Positions 23,172 to 34,081 of a DNA stretch of 64,000 bases are shown here, one piece after another; the first letter of the stretch is position 1; each line of letters starts with the position of its first letter. Made by a program: the position numbers and the translations under genes. The stretch comes from Zhengitettix transpicula (Eukaryota > Arthropoda > Insecta > Orthoptera > Tetrigidae). Location of the stretch: assembly GCA_037074705.1 (NCBI GenBank), contig CM073593.1, forward strand, positions 5,585,001 to 5,649,000, read 5' to 3'. The notes beneath the pieces were generated by a model. The model was not told where the DNA came from. It was given only the letters and a program-made list of their open reading frames with translations, and did no database searches.

Positions 23172-24109
23172 TGTAATGATTATAAAACAACTGTAATGAA
23201 AAAAATAATTAATTAGTAAAACAAATTTATTTTTAAAAGGTACACTTTATCAGTCTTACTTTGGCACGCCAAAGTGAATCAAATTTACAAACAAAATTTT
23301 ATTTTATTATTTATTATTTCTTTTATAATTTGTGGCATTCTAGGAAAATACAAACTTTCCTATTTTATAAACAATTACATCTAATTTACTCTTCTTCTCA
23401 GGGTCTTTACTGGGCTTGATAGTAAGAACAATCAAATTTAATAAACTAATTAAAAAATCAAAAATTTAAATGAACGGAATATAAATTCTAAAGACAATAA
23501 AGAAATACGAAATCTAAACACAATAACGAAATCTTACTATACCTTTAATTATCGGTTAAGGACTAAATAGTTGTGTTTGTACTCACGAATGTCTTTCTGG
23601 TACCAGATCTTATTCTTGCAGCTTAAGGGCACAACTCACTAAAAAAGCCATTATTCACTGATTCTACACCTCATTATTAATACACACGGTAGTTGTTCTC
23701 GTTTTATTCCACCTGGAATTTTGGGTCATCCGTTGGACGTGTGTCTCCTCGATGCCTTTAAGCGAAATGTTATTTCGGTCTGTAATTTGCAAACCTTTTG
23801 CTTCCACTTTGTGATTTTTATAAAATGAGTCTCTCCGTCAAGAACTATTTACTCGTGTTTTATAGAATCTATAGGTAACGCAGTTGAACTTCTTGGACCA
23901 CTCTGTTCGTACTCTTAGATGAGCATCCTCATTCTCCCGTAATGTTCGTCGTACCGCTCAATTCACCTCCTCTCTCTAAAAACTTTCGCCAGACTGCTCC
24001 CCGTATGAACGCGCAGTTTCCAACAAAGATTTCCGACAAAGCTTGCCGTGATTGTTACTTTCAAGAAATTATTTTAAAACAACTAATGGCCTCCTTAATT
24101 AGTATTACA
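23172..24109 (+). mobile_element. Solo LTR A, gypsy-like, with ATAT target duplication
   Basis: It starts TGTAATGATTATAAAACAAC and ends CTTAATTAGTATTACA, giving TGTAAT/ATTACA terminal inverts over 938 bases. ATAT lies immediately on both sides (23168-23171 and 24110-24113), a 4-bp target duplication of the kind used by gypsy-group elements of the 17.6/297 type. Internal landmarks shared with the other copies are CTCAGGGTCTTTACTGGGC near 23399 and TGGTACCAGATCTT near 23600. No gag, pol or primer-binding site borders it, so it is solo. An LTR would contain promoter and polyadenylation signals for the lost element; I could not place them. Confidence 0.75.
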
Positions 24110-24113
24110 ATAT

Positions 24114-26650
24114 GTATACATTATCTTTCACTTTTCACTGAATTTTGAGACATTATTTATCGTTTGAGTGGTTTTAATCAAAAATGTCTTCAGAATATTC
24201 TCAAAAAAAATTTCTGAAGTCATTAAATTAAAAAATTTCAAGACCTTTCGATATTGAACATCATATTAACTTTGAACTACAATTATTGCCGTACAAAAAT
24301 GAAAAAACAACTTCATTAAAAAATATTGAAATGAAGAAAAAAAGATGAATCAGGAGTAATATATTTCTGTACATGTAATTCAGGAAGAAATTTAATTAGT
24401 GTATAATGGAAATTTTTTCATGTATTTTACAAAAAACACGAATCATGTAATTAAAAATATTTATTATACTTTTCAATAAAGAAATAATAAACAAGACTAA
24501 AGTTTTGTGGAGTAAATGATTTGGGGGTTTTTGCGTGGTGGGAGGCGCTGTTGGCACGTAAACGTAGTTGCAAATGTAGATCATATACACATCACTAGAA
24601 ACAATAAAATACAATGCGACTGCTCGGCAACGATGTTTGTCTCGCACCCTTCATTTTGAGCGTTCTGGTTAGGCCGATTCATGGTGATCGACAAATACCC
24701 CCATCGTGGGATATGACTTTTAGTTTTAATCGCACTGTAGTTCTGAACCGTTATCAAGTTGATATATTTACATTTACAATGAGGATCGTTTCTTAGTTCG
24801 CAGTTCCCTTTTGCAGTATATAAATATTTTATTTTGTGTTCTCGGAAATTGCGTCTGATTTGTTTTATTCCGTTTTCGAGTCCAGGTAATTTATTTTGAC
24901 CCTTTTTCTTCGGTGTCCTGCGTTGTTTCTTTATTATTTGCTGATGGTAGCGTCGTAACTACTTTCTATTAATATTTGTTTGTGTGTCATAATTCTTGCA
25001 ATACTTATTTCAAATTTGTTTGGCTACCTTCTGTTTTCCGTCGTTATTGTTTCATAACTTCCATTTTATTATGTCTGTTTCGCAACGCACTCCTTGTTTA
25101 AGTTGGCACCCGCACTGAGATTTCTGATTTAGCTCCCACAGTAGCGCTGAAGTTCTCGTTTTGTAACATAACGAGTATAGTTTTGGTGTAGATTTCATTA
25201 CGTTTAATAATAATTATTTCTCTTGTTACTCAGTACATTTCAGTTTTCATTGAAATGGTATTTTATTTAATAAATTACCTCTGACAATGACTGTTAAATT
25301 TATTCGTTCGTGTAGTTTCTGAGTGATTCTTTCAGCCCTCATTACTTCAAAAGTTTACTTCTATGAATATGTAACTATTTTTTGGATTTCTAGGCAGAGT
25401 ATATTTTTTTCTTTACATTGTGCTTTTTGGATATTTTAATTTCGTGCCTCTGTGTATTTTTATTTTTCTGCGTTTTTGTTGTCGAGGATTTCTCTTTCCA
25501 CTTTGTCCTCGGGGATGTGACCTGAAACGACGAGACTCAGGAACAAAAAAGCTTGTGCAGCAAATATGATACATCATAATATTATATCCGTTTATAAACT
25601 TCAGTTAAAATGTACCCAAAGGTAGAAATTGGGCTTGCTTATTTACAATGCTTAGTGTATGAAATTAAGGATTTTTTTTCTGAAGGGTTAAGCTGCTTCA
25701 CTTTCTGAGATTATTATTCAATGCAATGAACAATTTTTATTTTTCACATCCATTGTGTTTTTTCACTCGTAATTTTTCTGGTTGTTTTTTACCGCTAATT
25801 CCTGGAATTACTTCCTTTTAGCTCGGAGTCGTGGCGCATAATCGTACACAAAATGAAAATAAAGTGCAGCTATGAGGGTTACGATATTTTTCGTTCCCGT
25901 AATTCGTGTTTACAATCATTTTAAGGGCTTAAATGGCTTTTTAATTTTGTACGCAGTGACGTCGTGATACAGAATGAACGGAATCATGTTACCAGCTACC
26001 TTTCAAATTTTATCGATTTAAATGTCATTACCATTTTAACCTAGTTTTTGGCTTTGAAATTGTTTTATACAGGAATTTAAAGTCCGGTGAATCAGCTTTT
26101 CCTGCGGTTGATTTGAGTCTGTTGTATGTTTTTACTGAGATGAACCATTTCTAGAGAGGTTTCTAATAGAGAGAGGGTTCTAGTAATTTCGTAGAATGTA
26201 GTGGTGTATAATATTTGTCACGCGGTAGTTGTTGTTCAAGACACTTGAGGGGGTGTAACTGTTGCTGGGAAGTCATATTTTTCGGATGCTTTTGGTCCTC
26301 GCACCACACCTGTTGCTCATCTCGTGAATTCTCCTGTTGAGCAACAACAATTTTCACAAATTTACTGCAAGAGTCCATAATTCTCAAATAAAATACTAGC
26401 AAGGGAAATAATTCGGTAAAATTCACCCGTTCTTATTAGGATAGTTGATTTTTTTTGCAAACCAGGGTAATATTAAAAATAAATAATTGTAAATTGAAAC
26501 GTGATCGTGGAGCCAAAACTCAAGGAAGAAATAAACTTCCTGAAAGAAATCGATTTAATACTACGAAATTAAGTGAATTGGCGTAAATATTTTTACAGTG
26601 GTTAAGCGAATATATCGTATTTTTAATAATATATATTAAATAATATATAT
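24114..26650. other. Intergenic DNA, no supported gene
   Basis: Frames of 60-87 codons exist (for example 24614-24796 plus, 26163-26426 minus) but none has a recognised domain, codon bias or splice support. A stretch at 24840-25500 is T-rich and might be the end of an unclassified repeat. No boundary could be set. Confidence 0.45.
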
Positions 26651-27105
26651 TGTAACGATTAACTGAAAGTCGTTAATTAAAAAAAAATAATTAATTAAAA
26701 AAAACAAATTTTATTCTTCAAACATACAAATTATCAGCCTCACTTTGCACATTTAATATCCTTAAATTTAAAAAACCAAATTTAATATTATTTTTAGTTT
26801 TATTTGTGGCGTTCTATGAAAATACAACTTTATAATTTTACAACAATTTCATTTAATTACTCTTTCTCTCAGGGTCTTTACTGGGTATGATAGTAAGAAC
26901 AAACAAATTTAATAAACAAAATAAAATTGAAATGAACGAAATATAAATTCTAAACACAAATTTTGTTTCGCATCTGTGTGATGCAAACCTTTTGCTTCCA
27001 CTTTGCGATTTTATATCATGAGTCTCTCCGTCAAGAACTATTTACTTGTGTTTTATAGAGTTTAATAGATCTCGCAGTTGAACTTCCTGGACCACGCTAT
27101 TCGTA
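26651..27105 (+). mobile_element. LTR B fragment of the same family (internally deleted, 3'-truncated)
   Basis: It begins TGTAACGATTAACTGAAAGT preceded by ATAT. It shares CTCAGGGTCTTTACTGGG with LTR A, then jumps to the later shared block GCAAACCTTTTGCTTCCACT and GAGTCTCTCCGTCAAGAACT, so about 250 bases between are deleted. Homology stops at ATTCGTACT (27105); the TTACA terminus is absent. Confidence 0.68.
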
Positions 27106-27277
27106 CTTTTTTCCTTTTATTTCATTGAATCCTTGACGATATTCTACAACGGTTATTCTTTTTTTTTTCACGTGAATAAATGTTTTTTAATGTTATTTTC
27201 AGTCATTAATTCATAAGTATAATAAACACATTAATAAGTCAAGAAATAAATAAACGCCCATCACGTCAGAAAAACAC

Positions 27278-27305
27278 AACGTTTCGTTCCTTTAAATAAT
27301 ATCAG
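27278..27305 (-). ncRNA. Hammerhead-like core, degenerate
   Basis: On the minus strand: CTGATAT, a 14-base spacer, then GAAACGTTGTGTTTTTC. The second block is intact; the first has lost the GA. No cleavage strand seen. Confidence 0.25.
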
Positions 27306-27370
27306 CAAACATATGGATATTAATTCACTGATTATTTTTTCTCGGTAAAGGTAATTATATATATATATAT

Positions 27371-28500
27371 TGTAGTAATTAAAAGGCAATTAAAAATAAA
27401 TTATTAAAATAAATTTTGGATTTAGATTGTTATCGGCAAACAGACACAAATCACACACAAAAATGGAAAGTAATGGAAGAGGTCTAAGGTATTGTAAACT
27501 ATGGTGCGATAAGAGGATTGTATAGAGCAATTGGCGGCGAAACATTGCAGAGGACGGAACAAATAAAACTAGACGTCGTTAATGTATTACCAAATAAAGT
27601 TGTGAATTAATACAAAGTAAAACATTCACGGAAGTATTGCATCGTAAATATCGGAAAGTAACAGCAGTTTCGTCAGAATAGAACTTTACAAAATCTTCGT
27701 GGAGGAATTGTTCCAGAATAACAGTAGTAAATTATTGTGGTCTGGAAATACAGACAATCTTGCCAAATATTAAAGTGAAGTGTAGAAACAGTGAACACCA
27801 AGACCTGATATTAAAAGTAAAGAGTGTGAAAGTGTCTGAACGAAGTAAAAATTGATTGTCCTGGTACCAGAGAGGAAGAGAGATAGAGAGAGAACTGTAG
27901 GTCAAATTAAATAAATTATTAATTGTAAACAATTATCGTCAGATTTCGGATATTTTTGATACTTGTAAATACTGTTTAGGAAATAATACTTCCAAGTGTT
28001 CAGTTTCCCTAGAAATTTGATTGTTTAAATTTTTTTTTAGGGTAACAGGCTACATGAGGGTAATCCACATGGTAGCAACTCCCCTTTAATAGCATAGGAA
28101 TGGATTTGAACGGGGGGATGCGGAAGGGTAGATGAAGGTAGCCAAGGGTTAACTAGGGCCCCCGGGCTATATTTTATGGATCCTAGCCGACATTCGCCTC
28201 AAAGTAATGCAGGACAAACCCTAGAAAAACCTGCATCAGGTAGATCGGGCAGTTGGTACTTGTCCCACGCCCTTCCCACATCGGGAAAGGAGTTTGCTGT
28301 GGGGACGCAGCATTCCCTTCTCCGTGCCTCGACCAGTTTAGGAGGCAGCTGGCCGACTTTTCCAATGGAAACAGAGAACAACTCTTACCGTATACCCAAA
28401 GTCTGCGACTCCGGAATATACACCTCTCAAAACAGGCCGAGGTGACTCGGCATGTGGGAACCTTAGTTCAAAAATAAAGGCCCAGATAAAGATTCTGGAG
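27371..28500 (-). mobile_element. LTR F, minus strand, interrupted by family P
   Basis: An (AT)n run ends at 27370 and the sequence TGTAGTAATTAAAAGGC follows, the expected reverse complement of an LTR end like that of LTR D (...AATTACCACA). Shared blocks are CCTGGTACCAGAG near 27860, AACAATTATCGTCAGATTTC near 27930 and AGGCCCAGATAAAGA near 28478. A family P copy splits it at about 28033-28310. The far end is unclear and may reach about 28.8 kb. No internal genes remain. Confidence 0.5.
28033..28310 (-). mobile_element. Family P short retroposon, copy 4, inserted in LTR F
   Basis: On the minus strand it runs from a 5' block with CCTTTCCCGATGTGGG through CTGATGCAGGTTTTTCTAGG to CATGTAGCCTGTTACCC and a tail of eight or more A. 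It has a longer 5' end than copies 1 and 3. Frames up to 89 codons that cross it arise from the repeat's low stop density, not from a gene. Confidence 0.72.
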
Positions 28501-30936
28501 AGAGTGTAAAATTTTGGATTGTACGTAATGTTAAATTAAATAAATATCTATTTTGTAACTTGAATTCTTTGTACATATAATAAATTAATGTGGTTGTTTA
28601 ATTAACTAAAAATCTTATTTATTAACATCCTCTCATTTAAAAAGTTAAAATTAGTTAAATGATGCATTAACGTGGGCTAACAATTATTTAACTTCTTTTT
28701 CAAAGTGGTATATTACAAATTGTCTTCACAAACGTGGGCATTCTTGTTTCTATTTTAATTTAAATGTGTGAATAATTTAAATTGACGCATCAACGTGAGA
28801 CTAATCATATATAAATGTCTTTAATTTTGTAAATACCACCATATATATAACCGGAACATAAGCATTTTGCTCAGTATTCATAACACTTATATGCGAATAT
28901 CAAGCATGAATTTATAATAGCCAAATACATTGTACAGCTGATGGTTTCATAAATTGAGGACGAAACGTTGGGTTTTCCACCAGTACCTTTATAATTATTT
29001 TACTTATAGTAAAATAATTTTTTATCTTCATCTTGTAATAGTGTATATATTGTTGATTCGTGTATAAACTAGAAGAATATTTTAAGAAGAGAATAATGAA
29101 GTTAGAAAGCATTATCGATAGTATGCAAAACTCTTTTTCACATACAATAAGTAGAAGTAGTTCATTCTCATTATGAAATTAAATATCTGTCTCTAAACTC
29201 CCCGGAGGAAGAGAATGTTAAGTAGAAGCTATTAGTACTGACAGCAAGGGCCTCAGACTTTCACTTAAAGTAGGATGTTACCAAACAAGGGAAAGAAAAA
29301 ACCTGAGACTTAACGGTTCGTGGAATATAAGGATGGCGTTGAAAATAACTACTTTCCTACCCTTAGGCTAAGGAAAAAACACCACAGCGGGGAGAATAAA
29401 TCCATTGAAAATATTAAATCATAATTTAAACAGGCCATTGATATTTCTATGTTAAAATTTTAGTCTACTCTCAAACGGAGAAGGCAGATCATAAATAGTG
29501 AACCGCCTTAATTGTTAGTTTGAATTTCAATTATTTATGCTAATGTGTTATCACAGAACTGAAAACAGAAGTCTAAGAGTGGACCTTCCATCGAGGTGAC
29601 CCCTTCGTGCATTAATTACTTTAAAATTTCGTAATCCTGCTCTTCTATGATTTGCTTTAAACGAATTAATTACAATAATTTAATAATAAATAATAATATT
29701 ATATAACAAAATACAGAAGCAATGTACATTTAGTAATTGAAAACTGTGTCAGTTAATTATCTTGAAGTTGAATGAATAAATAACTGCGGCCCATAACGTA
29801 TGAATGTTGAAGAATTATGAATTGATTTAGGTTTCGTAGAATTAGAATTGAATTCTTCGTTCTTTGATTTTAGGCAATATATTATTTGAACTACATTACA
29901 ACAAAAATATTCGGATACAACAAAAGTAGAAAATATTAAACGATATAATTAAAAAAGAAAGACTAAACCCACTAAACAATTTATATTTGAAACCGTTTAA
30001 GTTATAAGTATTCTGACTCATTTTCAAAACGGGTCTTTGTGACCGTCTAATTGTACACACGGTAAACGCCATATACTCATATTTCAAAATTGTCAAAATC
30101 AATTTAATGAATCTCGTGTAAATTCATAGGAATTAAATCGATATTCAATTTATTTACAGTTTTAAAGCATTCCGAATATGGGATTGGTGGAAGTATAATT
30201 TTAATATGAATCCACAGATTCCAGCAGGATGTGTAAATTTCAACAGATGAATGAATTCAATTCAGTCTATATTATTATTAATCAGTTTAAAGGTATTCTT
30301 GAAGTGGTGCAAAAATATACTGGCATTAATAAGAGACCGGGCAATTTCAACCTATAATTATGTTGCGAGATAGTTTAGTAATTATTTAATATGCTACTCC
30401 ATTTATAATCATTAGAGATATTAGTAAGTTTTGAAGACTTGACATATTAGAATTTGCTTGACCATGGCGCCAGTTTGTCGACGCATGAGTGGAACTGGGA
30501 CAAGACGCCTCGAGAAGTTTAAAATTTTATTGGAAACAGTATTGCCTGGACCAAAAGTACTTCGTGGTTCAGGAATATCGAAAATAAAGGTCGATAAGAA
30601 TGAAACTTTTGTGCAAAAGCGTGCTGCTTTGAAGAGGAACATCATTCTTCATTTCGTCTTCATCGTAGGTTGCAAACTTTACTCCTCGATGGCGACGTGA
30701 CGTTGGTCCACGGTACCAACAATGTGACAGACACGCCACATTGATCGTTTCTCCGGCTATCGGAATGAATTAATGTAATTAATTTCCTTAAGTCAAATCA
30801 ATAACTGTCAATAAATACCCTTAAATGTTTTCCTTTAACTTTCATAATCCATTAAAACCTCAACCCGCTGCATTACATTATTGTAAAGTAAGTTATGTTA
30901 AATTCAAACAATTGAATATAATTTTTAGGATAACCA
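28501..30936. other. Intergenic DNA with one hammerhead-like core at 28938-28970, no gene
   Basis: On the plus strand 28938-28970 reads CTGATGG, a spacer with TTGAGGAC, then GAAACGTTG and GGTTTTCC. The 80-codon plus frame at 30458-30700 starts at an in-frame ATG and is moderately basic, but I recognise no domain. Other frames are AT-driven. Confidence 0.4.
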
Positions 30937-31198
30937 GACAAAATCATTTAACTAACTCCATGGCTCGACAGCCCATGAAGGGCCTTGGCCTACCGAGAAG
31001 GCTGCCAGACTGTCATCTTACAAGACAAATTCTGGACTTAGGAGTTACACCAGGTGAGAGTGTCGATTCTCCCACAGCCTTAACCCTAGTTTTCTTGACC
31101 AGGACGACCACAAACATTCATGCCCATGCCGGGATTCAAACCCGGGACCTCTGTGATGCACTACACCACAGCAGGCAGGCGACAAAATCATTTAACTA
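30937..31198 (-). mobile_element. tRNA-derived SINE with 18-bp target duplication
   Basis: The element occupies 30955-31180 and is flanked by perfect direct repeats GACAAAATCATTTAACTA at 30937-30954 and 31181-31198. On the minus strand its head has an A-box-like TGGTGTAGTGC (31168-31158) and a B-box-like GGTTTGAATCC (31142-31132), the two-part RNA polymerase III promoter. The gap between boxes (15 bases) is shorter than in a normal tRNA, so part of the tRNA region is deleted. The rest is a non-tRNA body ending near CTGTCGAGCCATGGAGT. SINEs move using LINE proteins. A 138-codon plus frame overlapping it is incidental. The perfect duplication points to a fairly recent insertion. Confidence 0.85.
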
Positions 31199-31295
31199 TA
31201 CTTTAAAACAGATCGGACTAATAATAAAAATAATGTCCTAATAGTAAATATAGATTTATATAATCAATTTTTCTACTATTAGTTCCAAGTATTTA

Positions 31296-31296
<1 letters not shown>

Positions 31297-31340
<44 letters not shown>
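31297..31340. repeat. (AT)n microsatellite, left of LTR D
   Basis: About 21 AT units. LTR D begins close after it and ends at another ATATATAT. Confidence 0.88.
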
Positions 31341-31342
<2 letters not shown>

Positions 31343-32242
31343 GGTAGTAAACACAATATTAATTTATATTTTAAATAAACAAAATAAAAGTTGCATTGAT
31401 AGGATTTTAAATGAAAAATCAGAATTTAAAATATAAAACAGAGTTAATTTATTAAAAACTAATTCTTATCACAATGAAAATTTTATTACAAGTTGCTAAA
31501 GTGCCACGGCTTAATTTCAGGGCCGACTATCTGGCCTTCAATAAAGAATGTTACGACAAGACAATTAAAAACTTGCAATGTGAAAAATTCTTAACTTAAA
31601 CAATTATTGAAATATGAAATCTGACGATAAGTAATATTTACATTAGGTTTACAATTACTCAAATTTCTTTTTAGTTTACATTACCATTAGCTGTTCGTCG
31701 GGGGCTGGAACTCACTCGATTATTGTTAGACACTACGCAGACAGGCCATGTTTCACTGAAGTTAATGTGGTTGTAATTTTCAGACACAACACTTCCTGCT
31801 CTTTACAGGTGAAAACGTTTTAAATCTTTGATGCTTGCATAAATATACCAATGGACAAATACTTCAGATTGTCGACTCGTAATTCTTAAACCCGGGACTT
31901 TAATATATTACGTCTCTGTTGCCTCTATACACTTGCTTGAATATGGTAACAGGACCTTTAATCAGGTTCGCTTTCCTGCTCCAAGCAATTCTCAATTACA
32001 AGTTCTGACAAAAACACTCGTCAGCTTCCTAAAAACACACTCTACAGATTTCCAGAACATACTCAGCTCTCTCTCTCCGCCGACTCCCAAGACACACTAA
32101 AGTTCCGCGCGTCCAGCCATGCCTTCGCGACAATGCCCATAGCAAGCAAGCATTATAGGCTCCATTTTCTTGTACACAATTCTTTCAATTACGCCGCCGA
32201 TAATAAAAATCGTAAAATTTTGTTCATTAAATAATTACCACA
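31341..32242 (+). mobile_element. Probable solo LTR D of the ATAT-target family
   Basis: The right end AATAATTACCACA is followed by ATATATAT (32243), and the left end lies by an (AT)n run. A central block TTCAGGGCCGACTATCTGGC near 31518 aligns with CTCAGGGTCATTTATCTGGG in LTR C. The left terminus is eroded and not exactly placed. Copy D is more GC-rich in its second half (31690-32190) than A or C, so it may be a distinct subfamily. Confidence 0.5.
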
Positions 32243-33315
32243 ATATATATGACAATACATTTTCATGCTATCGCAAATTTCTAAACCAGAATGTGATATT
32301 TGACTGGAGTATGAGACGGCACTGATGCCATGAGATTCCGGTGGAGTCGGAACAGTCAAGTTTACAAGATTGCCAACCGCCACGTAACAGAAAGCGAAAA
32401 CAAGTTGTACTCCTCCCGACCACGTGAATATTCCGTAACGCTCTTGACCTCCCCAGCGGCGCCACTGCGAGGAGATTAACATTTGGTTTGTAGATTGGAT
32501 TGGGGGCGAGGGGGGGAGGGCCTGTGTCTGGAAGCGTCATCGCCCAGAATCACCACCATATTTACATACCCATTACGAACGACGCCGTCGCTTTGTTGTT
32601 CACGTACCTCGCTCCTGCGCGTCAATTAAATGAATACGTTATGTTTGTGGGATTCACATCCGTTTAGTCGGCAAATTTCGAGCTTTGTAAGCACAGAAAC
32701 AACCCGATAAAATAGAAAACTGGGTTACGAGTGAGACGGAAAACCAGAAAGAGAGGGTTTGTGCGCTCGTGTAAATTCGACGAAATTTAAATGAGGGTAA
32801 ACAAGACGGAAGCTCAAACATTTTTAGCCGGCAGAACAGTGAAAGAGGATACATCCTGGTACTGTGCTTCAGTAGCAGCAGTAAATGAACACGGGTTGAA
32901 ATAAAATGCATCCATTCATTTGCCCGTATAAAATCGTGATATCGCCCCTGTTTTTGTTGCCAGTGAAATTGTTAAGTATACTTATTTTTTTACATGTTGT
33001 GGAAGCAAAGCAACAAGAATACGTGTGACCAATCAAGTCAGAAAACAATTTAATGCACGAATGTATTGATTATTAACATTCCATAATACCAATTTAACTT
33101 TCCAATGAGTAATAAAATACACAACGTTTAATCCCTATTTTTTTCGGGTACCTTTTTAGGTATTGTAAAAATCATAAGTAACAAAATGACATCTAAATTT
33201 AATATTATATTCTTATGTTTTATATGGATAATGGGATTTTACTTAGATATTTTTGAAATATTTAAATTTTTTAAATAATTGTTAACCTCTCAAAATATTT
33301 AATTGAATTGCAGGA
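32243..33315. other. Intergenic DNA with overlapping unrecognised frames at 32189-32540
   Basis: Two overlapping minus-strand frames of 97 and 90 codons cover 32189-32540, a mildly GC-rich stretch; the proteins match no family I know and neither has splice support. A degenerate hammerhead-like half lies at 33121-33160 (minus). Confidence 0.35.
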
Positions 33316-34081
33316 TGTAATTAATTAGAATAATTAATATTTTATATTTTATTTACAAAATAAAAAGTATTAACTTCAGGCTCTTATAATCTTGAAGTAA
33401 CCACGGATATTTTACAAACATAACGTAAAACACAAACAGAGACAATTTCTGACAAGTGTTTCTGGGCCAAAATACGACGGTCATATGGTTTAATGAACCG
33501 AATTTCATGGGGTTATCTTCTGGTACATTACCACTTGCAGGTCTGGAAGCCCAGTAGACTTCGCAGGTGGAACGGGCGGACGCTATAACTCCTCGTAATT
33601 GATGGAAATGGTCAACCAGCACCCACCCAGTGCAAGTGTTCTCCACTCCAAAACACTACCAACTTCTCGATAACTTCCCCAAAAGTAACTCATAACATCA
33701 CAAAACGTTCTGTCCTCCAAACTTCAGAACTAAAAAGTATCTAAGGTAATCATAACCTTCCCAAATTTCACTAACTCCTGCTCCAAAACAAACACACGAC
33801 GTCACTTCCGCTTGCTCTGAAAGCTCCCTTCACACCTCGGTTTTCTGAAATTTTACCCCACAGAGTCTTGGATGTTTCTGTTTTGATCCAATAGGAATCA
33901 GATTCGTGGAGGCACAAATCTCAATATCTTAATTAGCCACATGGTCTAATTCAAGGGGGTAGGAAAACACGTCCGAACGGTGGATCGTGTTGCCCGTACA
34001 TTCTACAATCTAGTCTTGCCGGAAACTAACAAAATTTTAATCTGTAGAAAGGGATGCCGCGCTGGTGCTGTTTTCGTTACA
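33316..34081 (+). other. Possible eroded LTR-like segment
   Basis: It starts TGTAATTAATTAGAA and ends GTTTTCGTTACA, so the ends are inverted over five bases, and CTTCAGGCTCTTATAATCTT near 33376 loosely resembles the LTR block CTCAGGGTC. The flanks (AGGA and GTGA) are not a target duplication, unlike the other copies. A 97-codon minus frame inside has no known domain. Confidence 0.2.

Noticed and set aside
28176..28477. Overlapping frames of 60-89 codons on both strands
   Set aside because: They are readings of family P and its flank; the same frames recur at other copies.
32189..32540. 97- and 90-codon overlapping minus frames as a gene
   Set aside because: Two frames overlap on the same DNA, no recognised domain, adjacent to an LTR; kept only as unassigned.
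33316..34081. A further member of the ATAT-target LTR family
   Set aside because: Terminal bases fit TGTAA/TTACA, but the flanks do not match and internal blocks are too weak; listed only as a low-confidence feature.
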